30,206 nt of DNA from a virus. Positions 5,863 to 13,417 of the stretch are shown here, piece by piece (positions within the stretch are counted from its first letter, which is position 1; every line of letters begins with the position of its first letter). The DNA is taken from IMG/VR virus record IMGVR_UViG_3300025636_000019, positions 1 through 30,206 of that record; one strand, 5' to 3'. The translations under genes and the position numbers were made by a program. The notes under the pieces were generated by a model, which saw nothing but the letters and a program-made list of their open reading frames with translations, ran no database searches and was not told where the DNA came from.

Positions 5863-6677
5863 ACCTCTCCGAATATAGTAAAATCATTTACATCTTGTTC
5901 TTTATCTATAAAATACTTCTTGTACTGGTCGATTGCTTTCTCTGTTTCTGCCAATCCTTTGAAGTAAGTTTCCTCTGTTACATTAAACACACCTACTGCT
6001 TTAGTTTTCTTATCTACAACCAAGAAGTAGAAGTCATCATAAGATATGCCGAACAACTCACAGTAAATGTAAACCTGCATATGGTATCCAAAGTTCTGTA
6101 CGTTCCACTTAAACCTATCCATATCGCCAGTAGTCTTAATGTCTAATAGAATGCCTTTCTCTCTCGATAATAAGTCAGCCTTCGCTCTAAATGGTATTCC
6201 TGATATCTCTCCAATCACAGGCACTTCAGCATCACAACCTTCCATAAATGTAGAAACAGAACTGTTGTTTAAAACTGCGTCTGCTATACCTCTACAATTG
6301 TCATACTCTTTTTGTGTGAATGTATTTGGATTCTCTGCAAGTGCTGCTTTGAATACTTTGGTAGCTCTTGTTGTAGTTTCCACAATATTTACATCAGATA
6401 GCTTTTCAGGCTCTAATAACATTGTGTGGATTAGCTTACCCTCTTCCAAGGCTTTAGAACCTTTCTGTACCCCTTCTAACATATCCTTGTAGTCTTTAGG
6501 GGATTTGTTTAGTAGCTTAACAGAACTACTGCTTAATACGTTTTTAGCAAGGTATCCGTAGTAGAAAGAATCGTCTATTGCCTTCTTCTCTAAATCTGCT
6601 ACATCCCACTCCTTGCCGTCAAATGTTGTTATTTTATTACCCATATCTATAAATGCTTTTTGCACAAAGAGAACCAT
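5859..6677 (-). CDS. RecE/exonuclease VIII-like PD-(D/E)XK exonuclease, 272 aa
   Basis: This is a predicted 5'-3' double-strand DNA exonuclease that would make single-strand tails for the phage annealing protein. The core shows EEGKLIHTMLLEPE (about 78-91), FRAKADLL (163-170), LLDIKTT (177-183, metal-binding D179 and K181) and FGYHMQVYIYCELFG (about 196-210), the signature of the RecE/DUF3799 exonuclease domain. The size fits the catalytic domain alone. A promoter lies just upstream (6695-6725). Either the ATG at 6677 or the one at 6644 (MGNKITTFDG) could be the start. The first five residues, MVLFV, match the start of the nuclease at 7838-8341. Confidence 0.85.
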   Translation of the reverse strand: MVLFVQKAFIDMGNKITTFDGKEWDVADLEKKAIDDSFYYGYLAKNVLSSSSVKLLNKSPKDYKDMLEGVQKGSKALEEGKLIHTMLLEPEKLSDVNIVETTTRATKVFKAALAENPNTFTQKEYDNCRGIADAVLNNSSVSTFMEGCDAEVPVIGEISGIPFRAKADLLSREKGILLDIKTTGDMDRFKWNVQNFGYHMQVYIYCELFGISYDDFYFLVVDKKTKAVGVFNVTEETYFKGLAETEKAIDQYKKYFIDKEQDVNDFTIFGEV

Positions 6678-6694
6678 TAGTGATTCCCCTTATG

Positions 6695-6725
6695 CAAATA
6701 TAACATAAATAGTAACAAGTGTCAA
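6695..6725 (-). promoter_or_regulatory. Bacteroidota-type promoter for the exonuclease operon
   Basis: On the minus strand TTG (6725-6723) is followed after 20 bp by TATATTTG (6702-6695). Transcription would start near 6689, about 12 nt before the exonuclease ATG at 6677. The element lies in the only gap of the mid-early block, right after the 51-aa gene ending at 6732. Confidence 0.75.
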
Positions 6726-6731
6726 TAACTT

Positions 6732-6887
6732 TTACTTATTTGGCGTAAAGTTTTTCTTAAACGCTAACTGACATACGCTAAACCTTTGGTCTTTTTCAGG
6801 GTATTCCTGTCTCATAAGGGCATTCCCCATACATCGTTGAATGTAATCTTTATTAGTTTCGTACTTCTTTACTTTTGGAATTGGCAT
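6732..6887 (-). CDS. 51-aa conserved phage small protein with Cys pair
   Basis: The sequence starts MPIPKVKKYETNKDYIQRCM and continues EYPEKDQRFSVCQLAFKKN. The pattern MPIPKP...D.I.RCM...M..E.P...QR.AVC is one I know from small proteins and protein tails of Bacteroidota phages; its biochemical role is not established. The stop is 2 bp before the exonuclease -33 element region, and the start is 2 bp after the stop of the 78-aa gene, so it closes the preceding operon. Confidence 0.7.
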   Translation of the reverse strand: MPIPKVKKYETNKDYIQRCMGNALMRQEYPEKDQRFSVCQLAFKKNFTPNK

Positions 6888-6888
6888 A

Positions 6889-7125
6889 CTATTTATCTAA
6901 ATGGTTTAACAATAGATTCCCATCCTTACTATCTATGGAGCGAATCTCTCTATAAATAATACGACTTTTACGTCTTGTTTCTGCCTTGTCTCCCTTTGTT
7001 GAGGTTATTCCTAACTCTGTGTAAAGGAAAGCATCTAACTCTAATAGAGCATCTATCTTCTCTCTGTCTGTTGCTGGTGCATTTACTATATCACTAATCC
7101 TGTCTAATAATTGTTGTTCCATCAT
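6889..7125 (-). CDS. Hypothetical protein, 78 aa
   Basis: The sequence begins MMEQQLLDRISDIVNAPATD and includes EKIDALLELDAFLYTELGI and RRKSRIIYREIRSIDSKDG. The composition suggests a two- or three-helix protein with a basic C-terminal half. It lies 2 bp after the metallophosphoesterase and 1 bp before the 51-aa gene. No family is recognised. Confidence 0.65.
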   Translation of the reverse strand: MMEQQLLDRISDIVNAPATDREKIDALLELDAFLYTELGITSTKGDKAETRRKSRIIYREIRSIDSKDGNLLLNHLDK

Positions 7126-7127
7126 AT

Positions 7128-7841
7128 TTATAATTCCATTAATTCGTTTACTACTGTTTTACCACCCATTACTACTGCACATCCAATAGCAGGTTTCTTG
7201 CCTCGTTTTGCATAAGCAAAAGCGTACTTGTCAAAATCAATACCGCAGCCTACTTGAGTTCCGAATACTTTAAAGTTAGCACCAACAAACCACTGGGTAT
7301 AGCATTGAGTATGGAGGTGTCCTTGTACTGTGTTCATCATATCAGCTCTACACTTCGTGTGGGCAGTACCTCCTTCTCCGTGGATATACTGTACATCATC
7401 TATTACAAGTCTATCTATAAAGTTCCAATTAGGCACTTCCAACACTTCACTAAATGACTTAATCCAAGCCTTCGGTACTCCTGCACTAAATGCCTTTCTT
7501 GATATGATTCTATCGTGGTTTCCGATAAGAACATCTGCTTTAGGGAACATCTTATACCAACGACTTAAACGTTCGATAGCGAACTCTAATTCTTCTCCTG
7601 CTCCCATACCATCAGGGTCTGACTCGTGGTAACTTGAGTAATGCGAATCAATTACATCCCCAATAAACACAACTCTATTACAGTTGTACTTTGCATAAAC
7701 CTCTGCACAATGGTTTAGGTATTCGTCTAACGAGAATGGCTCGTGAAGGTCTCCAATAACAAGAACTCTTTGCTCCTTCTTTGTGATGTTTTCGAATGCT
7801 TTGAGTTTGTTTCCTCGAAGTCTTGGTCTAAAATCTTTCAT
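7128..7841 (-). CDS. Calcineurin-like metallophosphoesterase, 237 aa
   Basis: The five metallophosphoesterase motifs are all present: GDLHEP (30-35), GDVIDSH (61-67), GNHDR (107-111), YIHGEGG (152-158) and QGHLHT (173-178). They build a two-metal site for phosphoester hydrolysis. Phage members are variously nucleases (Mre11/SbcD-like), phosphatases or cyclic-nucleotide phosphodiesterases; no capping or DNA-binding domain is visible to choose between them. The start overlaps the PD-(D/E)XK gene by ATGA (7838-7841). Neighbourhood with recombination genes favours a DNA-processing role, as inference. Confidence 0.9.
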   Translation of the reverse strand: MKDFRPRLRGNKLKAFENITKKEQRVLVIGDLHEPFSLDEYLNHCAEVYAKYNCNRVVFIGDVIDSHYSSYHESDPDGMGAGEELEFAIERLSRWYKMFPKADVLIGNHDRIISRKAFSAGVPKAWIKSFSEVLEVPNWNFIDRLVIDDVQYIHGEGGTAHTKCRADMMNTVQGHLHTQCYTQWFVGANFKVFGTQVGCGIDFDKYAFAYAKRGKKPAIGCAVVMGGKTVVNELMEL

Positions 7842-8341
7842 AATTTACTCATTTGATTTAACTTGTTGTTTTCTATTTCATACGTAGGTGCCTTAAGCTT
7901 GAAAGTACTTCCGTCTGACCTTGTTCTAATTGTTCCCTCTTCGTAGATGATAGAGCGTTCTTGTAACTGGGGTTTTGTAACCCACCCACATATAGTAAGG
8001 TTGTAGTCTGTCTTGTTTAACGAACAAAATATATAGGCATCGCAGTTGAATTTATTTTGGTAGGCTATAAAATTATTCACGTAATAAGGTCTTGGATCAA
8101 CCATTCTACCCATAGTCTTGACATCTATATTAAGACCTTTATAGCTTAAGTCAAACCCACCATCAAAACCATAAGACAAAGAGTAATCTAAACCTAAATG
8201 TTTTTTTATCATTACTTCCCCAAGCAAACCTACATATTGTTGCTCCTTGTTGCCATTCGCTTTACTTCTCTGACCTATGTTGTTTTTAGATACAAAGTCC
8301 CAAACCATAAGTCTGATATCTTTAGGCACAAATAAAACCAT
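7838..8341 (-). CDS. Predicted PD-(D/E)XK-fold nuclease, 167 aa
   Basis: Residues 38-42 (GLLGE) carry a conserved Glu, followed by GFDGGFDLSYKG and IDVKTMGR with D64, D73 and K75 arranged as in PD-(D/E)XK nucleases. The C-terminal part has FNCDAYIFCSLN and ICGWVTKPQLQER, resembling the substrate-side strands of small restriction-like nucleases. Possible roles are Holliday-junction or flap cutting, or host DNA degradation. It begins MVLFV, as does the RecE-like exonuclease at 5859-6677, and the first 22 nt of the two genes are nearly the same. Confidence 0.65.
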   Translation of the reverse strand: MVLFVPKDIRLMVWDFVSKNNIGQRSKANGNKEQQYVGLLGEVMIKKHLGLDYSLSYGFDGGFDLSYKGLNIDVKTMGRMVDPRPYYVNNFIAYQNKFNCDAYIFCSLNKTDYNLTICGWVTKPQLQERSIIYEEGTIRTRSDGSTFKLKAPTYEIENNKLNQMSKL

Positions 8342-8343
8342 AC

Positions 8344-8745
8344 CTATTCGTATTGTTTAAATAGATTCAACAAGTCTTTCATCATTCTTGGAGCAGAACA
8401 CTTCTGGCACTTAAACTGCTTGTTAAACACTCTATTGTATATCAAATTCATTTCCTTGAGTTGCTTATTGGTTAATTTGTTTTTACCTTTATCAACCCAA
8501 TCTGCAATATAATTGTACTCATCTTCTTCAAGACATTTAGGCTTGTTATACTTAAACAGTCTATTGAGTATCTTTTGTCTCTTATCACAACCACAGTCTT
8601 CTCCAGCAATAAGCTCTACTGCTTTCTTGATGCCTGTTGCTTCAGTTACTTTAGCAATAGTATCTCCAAGTCCTTGTGATTCTTTCTCTTGGTTAGCCTT
8701 CCATTCCTTGTAGGCTTTAGTACGTTTGTCTTTTGGTTCTTCCAT
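8344..8745 (-). CDS. Conserved phage protein with GEDCGC motif, 133 aa
   Basis: The N-terminus is charged and helical, then TGIKKAVELIAGEDCGCDKR (C51, C53), C71 and a C-terminal CQKC pair (113-116). A TGIxKxVxxxAGEDCGCDxR motif followed by an RLF.Y..PKC.EEDEY pattern is one I recall from Bacteroidota phage proteins of unknown function. The Cys set suggests metal binding. The start overlaps the MazG-like stop by one base (TAATG). It may interact with DNA or virion components; nothing here decides. Confidence 0.7.
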   Translation of the reverse strand: MEEPKDKRTKAYKEWKANQEKESQGLGDTIAKVTEATGIKKAVELIAGEDCGCDKRQKILNRLFKYNKPKCLEEDEYNYIADWVDKGKNKLTNKQLKEMNLIYNRVFNKQFKCQKCSAPRMMKDLLNLFKQYE

Positions 8746-9041
8746 TATTCTTGTTTTATAAATATTCCGTCTACCATTTTGCCTTTACGTTTAGATATAA
8801 CGCTATAAGCACTATCAATACACTCTTCTATACTATACCCCTCTATATGGGCAATGTTCGTTAATACTACCACCATATCGCCAATAGCATCAACTATCTC
8901 GTCTTTATTCCTCCTCATTAAAGCTTCTCCAAGCTCTCCATTCTCCTCCATTAACTTTGAGTATTGAGCAAAAGAATCCGACTTGTTGTAGATTCCTTTC
9001 TTTAATGCCCAGTATCTTATCTTGTCAAAAATGTTATCCAT
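8745..9041 (-). CDS. MazG-like nucleotide pyrophosphohydrolase, 98 aa
   Basis: The all-alpha NTP pyrophosphohydrolase signature is clear: EENGELGEAL at 32-41 followed by EIVDAIGDMVVVL at about 48-60, giving the E-E-x-x-E and E-x-x-D metal ligands. Such enzymes hydrolyse (d)NTPs to monophosphates and pyrophosphate. In phages they may adjust nucleotide pools or lower host alarmones; which substrate applies cannot be told. It follows the 51-aa coiled-coil gene with a 1-bp gap. Confidence 0.85.
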   Translation of the reverse strand: MDNIFDKIRYWALKKGIYNKSDSFAQYSKLMEENGELGEALMRRNKDEIVDAIGDMVVVLTNIAHIEGYSIEECIDSAYSVISKRKGKMVDGIFIKQE

Positions 9042-9042
9042 A

Positions 9043-9198
9043 TTACAAATAGTTTAAATCTTCTGTTTTATCTTCGTCTAACTTATCCTGTATGGCTTTT
9101 ACTGCCTTCTCTAACTGAACAACCCTAACATATAGTTGAGTTGCTACCTTTTCTAATCGTCTAATCTTCTCGTTTTGAGTGTGGTTCTTTTGTTTCAT
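9043..9198 (-). CDS. 51-aa coiled-coil protein
   Basis: The ORF starts at 9198 (MKQKNHTQNEKIRRLEKVAT) and continues QLYVRVVQLEKAVKAIQDKL with heptad-spaced hydrophobics, ending in an acidic tail. It fills the gap between the sigma-like gene (stop 9211) and the MazG-like gene (start 9041). It resembles the two 42-aa coiled-coil proteins only in general character, not in detailed alignment. The function is unknown. Confidence 0.6.
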   Translation of the reverse strand: MKQKNHTQNEKIRRLEKVATQLYVRVVQLEKAVKAIQDKLDEDKTEDLNYL

Positions 9199-9210
9199 TT
9201 TGTAAATATA

Positions 9211-9816
9211 TTAATAATTGTTGTAGTTTTCCCAATCTTTTTTCAGACTGCTCTTTATCTTGTCTCTGCAATTGTCTATCGTATTAAAGATAGAACTCAA
9301 GCTAATGGTAGTATTAGAAGCTAATTTCCTCATAGACATCTTTTCTTTAAAGTATAAGTCAAATATCTTTCTATCGTACCAATGCCAATCGTTAGTAATG
9401 TCTTCTACCTTCCCACACATATCTAAATCAGAAAGGCTTTCTATAAACTCCAATTCAAAGTCTTCGTACAAGGTGTCTTCTGACTTGACAAACTTGTTAA
9501 ACATAAGGCTATCGTGTTCTACTTCACTATCCCTTAACTCGGAATAATACCTCAATTCTAATCTCTTTTTAGCTCTACCTACCTTATGGAAGTTCTGCCA
9601 ATGAAGATGTTTTAGGGTTGTGTAAACATAAAACGTATTTACTTTGTCCTCATCGTACATTATCCTATCAACGTCTTTTACTGCGTTGTCTACTCTAATA
9701 TACATTTCTTGAACTATCTCTTGTACATCATCATCAGACAATCCGAACGAACTTGCCATTCTAATCCAATCATCGTGATTCTCTGCTAATACTTGTAAGA
9801 CACTTGGTTTAATCAT
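9211..9816 (-). CDS. Sigma-70-like regulatory protein, 201 aa
   Basis: An N-terminal segment, LSDDDVQEIVQEMYIRV (about 26-42), looks like the start of sigma region 2 (the DxxQE..RV pattern). The C-terminal segment from about 146 (WYDRKIFDLYFKEKMSMRKL, then SLSSIFNTIDNCRDKIKSSL) looks like the helix-turn-helix of region 4, including the spaced I/L pattern of its recognition helix. The middle is acidic and divergent. A phage sigma factor could direct late transcription from non-consensus promoters, fitting the lack of host-type promoters in front of the capsid and tail genes. It overlaps the RusA-like gene by ATGA. Confidence 0.6.
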   Translation of the reverse strand: MIKPSVLQVLAENHDDWIRMASSFGLSDDDVQEIVQEMYIRVDNAVKDVDRIMYDEDKVNTFYVYTTLKHLHWQNFHKVGRAKKRLELRYYSELRDSEVEHDSLMFNKFVKSEDTLYEDFELEFIESLSDLDMCGKVEDITNDWHWYDRKIFDLYFKEKMSMRKLASNTTISLSSIFNTIDNCRDKIKSSLKKDWENYNNY

Positions 9817-10208
9817 AATTTGGTTATTTTTGCTACTAATCTTGGGTTGTCTCTATCAATTCCCATTGACTTCGAGTTTACTTCTACTACAATAGACAGG
9901 TCATCTGCTTCGATGCAGCCTCTCTCAACCATTGCGTCTTGGAAGAACTTATCGATAACGCTTATCACATTCATCAAGTCACGCTTCCTTTTGTTAGGGG
10001 CATAATAGAAGTACTCTATCTTTACCTTACCTTTTATCTTAAATTTAAGTAGAGGTGTTATCTCCTTCTTGAACTTAATCTTTAATCCGTTTGACGTCTT
10101 GTAGTGCCAGTTACGATAGTTATTTAGCGTTAGCCACTTGACCTTACCTTTTGTTTGATTTAAGGCAAGAGGCAAGTCCACTATTGCTACTTCGATTTCT
10201 TTATCCAT
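9813..10208 (-). CDS. RusA-like Holliday junction resolvase, 131 aa
   Basis: The segment RKRDLMNVISVIDKFFQDAM, then VERGCIEADD (about 74-103), matches the RusA pattern RDxDN...K...D.L...G...DD with metal-binding acidic residues D77, D86, D102 and D103. RusA-family dimers cut four-way DNA junctions; in phages they resolve recombination and replication intermediates before packaging. The length is usual for the family. Its start overlaps the primase-helicase stop by 8 bp. Confidence 0.8.
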   Translation of the reverse strand: MDKEIEVAIVDLPLALNQTKGKVKWLTLNNYRNWHYKTSNGLKIKFKKEITPLLKFKIKGKVKIEYFYYAPNKRKRDLMNVISVIDKFFQDAMVERGCIEADDLSIVVEVNSKSMGIDRDNPRLVAKITKL

Positions 10209-11943
10209 TGGTTCTTAATTTATCTAATTGACTGAATGGTGTTCTACCATTGAATGAGTATCTTGATGACTTAATATCAAAGGAGATATTCTCAATATCT
10301 TGTGGATAACCTACTAACTTTTGTTTCTTAATCTTCTGACTACCGAATGTTACCTTTCTACTTGAGAAGTCAATAGCTCTATCAGGTCTCCATACAAACA
10401 ATACGTTGTCAGCCTTGTCAGCAAACGTACCTCCACCCTTAATTCTATTCACATCAGGCTTTGGGTATCTACCATCATCATTCTTTTGTGGGGTTACTTG
10501 ATGAGCTACTAAATGTATTGAGATATTGTTATCTACTGCAAACCTCTTTAGCTCACTCATAAACCTTGAGATATACAAGTCCTCACGCTCTCCTCTATTC
10601 ATCTTATGCTGAACAGTATTGTAAGGGTCAATAATCAAAGCTCTAATCCCTTGAGTCTTGATTAAGTATTTTGCCTTCTCAAAGATAGTCTCTAATGTAA
10701 AGTTCTTCTTTGGGTAGATAACATTAAAGTGTTTCTTAACAAAGTCCATACCTTGCCTGTATTCTGCTTCGCTCATATAGTTCTTCTCATAGTATGGGTC
10801 GCAACTCTTACCAATATACATCTCAATAATATCATTAAAGAAATCATTCATAGGCATATTCTCTGGGCTAAACACTCCGAACTTCCAACCATCTACACTT
10901 GCTTTGATTGTTGCCAACTGATTCAAGAATAAACTCTTTCCTTCGTTTTGGTATCCTGTCCATATATTTACTTCTCCTGCTCTCCAAGTCCAAGCCTTAT
11001 CAACCTCTTCGATATACGTAGTAGTACCTCTCTCTTGACCATTGCGATAACCATCCAACATACTCTCGGTAATATCGTCAACAGTAAAGATACCGTCTAT
11101 TTTAGGTCGAGAAGCGTTTTTAGCACGTTTATGGAGACCTTCTATACCTTCTTTGACTAATACCTCATTCGCGTCTTTATATGGGCTGAAATCAACTAAA
11201 AGACACCTCTCTGCACCAAACCTCCTAACAAGCTCTTTTTCTAAAAACCTACCATTCTCATCATTATCTACTGCAATATAAATAGTCTTCTTGTTCTCGA
11301 ATGCCTCTGAACAAGTGTTAAGACATTCTAATTTCTTATCTATATTCTTATCCCCTACATTTGGTGCGCCTTGACTAACTGATGTATGGAAATCTACACC
11401 TGCTACTTCCCAGGACAATGAATCCATTTCCCCCTCACATATAAAAACACTGTTAGCATCTTTGATTCTATCGTAATTATACATTATTGGTTGTGCCTCT
11501 TTAGCTTGAAAGAACTTCTTGCTATCTATTGCACGAGTCTTGTAGTTAATCACTTTAGAGTCCTTATAATAGGCAAAGACCACACCTCTACCATCTCTTG
11601 ATGATTTTACTTTATTCTTGTCAATTACCTCTTGAGTGATGCCTCTATCTTTTAGGAACTGAATAGCGTTGTTCTTAATATCTGATAAGTCATCATTCTT
11701 TGGTAAGACGTATTGTTTAGTTTGTTCTATCATCTGTGTTATTGTTTGTTCAGTTCTTACTTTGCCACTCCATGCACATTTATGGCAGTTATATAATCCC
11801 TCATTTAGATTAATGCTCAAGCAATTGTCAGATAAATTAGACTTTCCTTTCTCTTTACATTTAGGACACTTAACCTTCTGTTGCTTCGAAGTAGTTGATT
11901 TTAGCTGAATATCTAACTCTGAAAAATCTGATAAACTTGCCAT
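10201..11943 (-). CDS. Bifunctional primase-helicase (T7 gp4-like), 580 aa
   Basis: This is the core replication enzyme: it primes the lagging strand and unwinds DNA. The N-terminal zinc-binding domain has CPKC (26-29) and CHKC (53-56). The TOPRIM primase core has CEGEMD (169-174) and AVDND (224-228). The C-terminal RecA-like helicase has Walker A GYQNEGKS (330-337), Walker B ALIIDPYN (435-442), VAHQVTPQK (about 479-487) and GGGTFADKADNVLFVWRP (about 503-520). All domains are intact. No DNA polymerase gene is present in the window, so the phage uses the host polymerase or encodes one elsewhere. Confidence 0.93.
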   Translation of the reverse strand: MASLSDFSELDIQLKSTTSKQQKVKCPKCKEKGKSNLSDNCLSINLNEGLYNCHKCAWSGKVRTEQTITQMIEQTKQYVLPKNDDLSDIKNNAIQFLKDRGITQEVIDKNKVKSSRDGRGVVFAYYKDSKVINYKTRAIDSKKFFQAKEAQPIMYNYDRIKDANSVFICEGEMDSLSWEVAGVDFHTSVSQGAPNVGDKNIDKKLECLNTCSEAFENKKTIYIAVDNDENGRFLEKELVRRFGAERCLLVDFSPYKDANEVLVKEGIEGLHKRAKNASRPKIDGIFTVDDITESMLDGYRNGQERGTTTYIEEVDKAWTWRAGEVNIWTGYQNEGKSLFLNQLATIKASVDGWKFGVFSPENMPMNDFFNDIIEMYIGKSCDPYYEKNYMSEAEYRQGMDFVKKHFNVIYPKKNFTLETIFEKAKYLIKTQGIRALIIDPYNTVQHKMNRGEREDLYISRFMSELKRFAVDNNISIHLVAHQVTPQKNDDGRYPKPDVNRIKGGGTFADKADNVLFVWRPDRAIDFSSRKVTFGSQKIKKQKLVGYPQDIENISFDIKSSRYSFNGRTPFSQLDKLRTNG

Positions 11944-11964
11944 ATTGTTTAGTTTTATTTTGTT

Positions 11965-12225
11965 TTATAAAGATGTCTGATTCACTACATGGATACTATA
12001 TCCTTTAAGTTCTTTAGACGACTCAACCTTAATTCCCTCAAAGATAAAAAAACTTACTGTAAAATCATCAGTTATTTGGTCTTTATGTGCCTTATACTCT
12101 TTTAATTCATCTACAATACAATCCCAAATATGTTCCGATACAACTATCTTTGAATTTCTTATAATTAGTCTGTCTTTAGGTATGTTGTCCACAACAGAAG
12201 ATAAACTAGCTAATACTCTTATCAT
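11965..12225 (-). CDS. Hypothetical protein, 86 aa
   Basis: The sequence starts MIRVLASLSSVVDNIPKDRL and includes VVSEHIWDCIVDELKEYKAH and a beta-rich end, FTVSFFIFEGIKVESSKELK. No motif is recognised. It sits between the winged-helix protein and the primase-helicase, 5 bp after the former, so a replication accessory role is conceivable. Its leader carries the AAACTAAACAA sequence seen before other early genes. Confidence 0.65.
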   Translation of the reverse strand: MIRVLASLSSVVDNIPKDRLIIRNSKIVVSEHIWDCIVDELKEYKAHKDQITDDFTVSFFIFEGIKVESSKELKGYSIHVVNQTSL

Positions 12226-12230
12226 CTTGT

Positions 12231-12503
12231 TTAGTTTATATATATTCTTCTTTCTTTTCCGTAGTTGCCAATAGAATGAGTAATTCTGGTTATATGTTCA
12301 CCATCCTCTAATTTGTTTAGCATTCTGTATAATGTTCTATCGTGGATTCCTAATGACTCCGACAATACCTCATTTGTAGCGAAACAATACCCTTTCTTTT
12401 TAGCTAATGACTGTATTAATGATAGTAACGTTACTTCTTTTATATTTAAGTCTCTCTCCATAAGTTCCAAGTTTACATTTACAAATTTAGCTTTCTGTTT
12501 CAT
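12231..12503 (-). CDS. Winged helix-turn-helix DNA-binding protein, 90 aa
   Basis: Residues about 22-88 (VTLLSLIQSLAKKKGYCFAT, NEVLSESLGIHDRTLYRMLN, KLEDGEHITRI, then the RRIYIN wing strand) form a compact winged HTH of the kind found at the N-terminus of phage replication initiators and DnaD-like loaders. It is the size of the DNA-binding domain alone. Its place directly before the primase-helicase suggests an origin-binding or helicase-loading role; a transcriptional regulator is the alternative. Confidence 0.7.
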   Translation of the reverse strand: MKQKAKFVNVNLELMERDLNIKEVTLLSLIQSLAKKKGYCFATNEVLSESLGIHDRTLYRMLNKLEDGEHITRITHSIGNYGKERRIYIN

Positions 12504-12526
12504 TTACTTTATTACTGTTAATAATA

Positions 12527-12546
12527 GAGGGGTTTTTACACCCCTC
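12527..12546 (-). terminator. Intergenic GC-rich hairpin, possible attenuator
   Basis: A 7-bp stem (GAGGGGT / ACCCCTC) with a 6-nt loop lies between the SSB-like stop (12563) and the winged-helix start (12503). On the minus strand it is followed by TATTATTAAC, not a real U tract, so it may be a weak terminator or an mRNA processing or stability element between the recombination and replication genes. Confidence 0.45.
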
Positions 12547-12562
12547 CTTACTAATGTGCCTA

Positions 12563-12838
12563 CTAAAACGGCAAGTCATTCTTCATTTCTTCTACTACTT
12601 TAGCTTCAGCAGCTTTTCCTCCATCTGCTTTTGGCTCATAGTTATCAATCCACACAGAGTGTGTCTTACCATAGTTATCAGGGTTCTTTAATGCCCCAAT
12701 TGTTAGCTTGAGATAACGCTCTCCTTTGTACTCAAACCAAGAATCTTTAATCTTTGATTCAGATATACTGAAGTTTACTAAATCGAAGTTTCCTGCTTTC
12801 TTACCTCTTCCTACGTACTGTCTTTCTTGTTGACTCAT
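12563..12838 (-). CDS. SSB-like protein with acidic DLPF tip, 91 aa
   Basis: The protein is about 90 residues with an aromatic, basic body (RQYVGRGKKAGNFDLVNFSI, WFEYKGERYLKLTIG) and ends in an acidic linker and NDLPF. The last residues mimic the C-terminal DD(L/I)PF peptide of bacterial single-strand DNA-binding proteins, which docks repair and replication partners. The gene is next to the ERF annealing gene, the usual place for a phage SSB. The OB fold itself cannot be confirmed by eye. Confidence 0.6.
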   Translation of the reverse strand: MSQQERQYVGRGKKAGNFDLVNFSISESKIKDSWFEYKGERYLKLTIGALKNPDNYGKTHSVWIDNYEPKADGGKAAEAKVVEEMKNDLPF

Positions 12839-12876
12839 AATTTACTGGTTTTAAATGAATATTTATTTACTTACTA

Positions 12877-13407
12877 CTATAATTTTAATAACGCTTTTAC
12901 TTCTGCACCGACAGAATACTTGCCCTCGATAGCTGAAATACTACCACCATCTCTTACGAATTTAAGTGCCTTCTCAAAAGCAGGAGTAGCAGCATTCAAT
13001 ACAGGCTTTCTAATCTGTTTAGGAGTAGATGCATCAGTATCTTTATCTGTTACAACACCCAACATACTACTTAATGCGTAACGTCTAATATACGTGATTG
13101 CAGAACCTAATACTTGATACTCGTTCATACCTTTCAGAGATACATTCTCTGGGATAGGTGTGAAGCTTGTAATAGATTGGTCTGATTTGGTGTGGAATAG
13201 AATAGTCTCTATGCCTCCTTCTTGTATGAGTTGTGTAAACCCTAAATCAAACTTCTTTAACACAGGATTAATAATACTAAAGATAGTTGGCAAGTCAGCA
13301 TAACTGTATCCGTAACCTGATGTTCCTTTATGAACCACAGGACACTCTTGTTGAAAGTTAGCTAATGCCTGATAAATTGTTGTTGTACTCTTCTTTGTTG
13401 TTGTCAT
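12877..13407 (-). CDS. erf: ERF-family single-strand annealing protein, 176 aa
   Basis: ERF proteins anneal complementary single strands in phage recombination. The sequence shows the family features YSYADLPTIFSIINPVL (about 34-50) and GSAITYIRRYALSSMLGVVT followed by DKDTD (101-125), matching the G.A.TY.RRYAL..MLGV..D.D.D signature of ERF. The length is at the short end, with the core intact and a short helical tail. It is the second gene of the early transcription unit. The partner exonuclease would be the RecE-like protein at 5859-6677, which has its own promoter. Confidence 0.9.
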   Translation of the reverse strand: MTTTKKSTTTIYQALANFQQECPVVHKGTSGYGYSYADLPTIFSIINPVLKKFDLGFTQLIQEGGIETILFHTKSDQSITSFTPIPENVSLKGMNEYQVLGSAITYIRRYALSSMLGVVTDKDTDASTPKQIRKPVLNAATPAFEKALKFVRDGGSISAIEGKYSVGAEVKALLKL

Positions 13408-13417
13408 AATAATTGTT

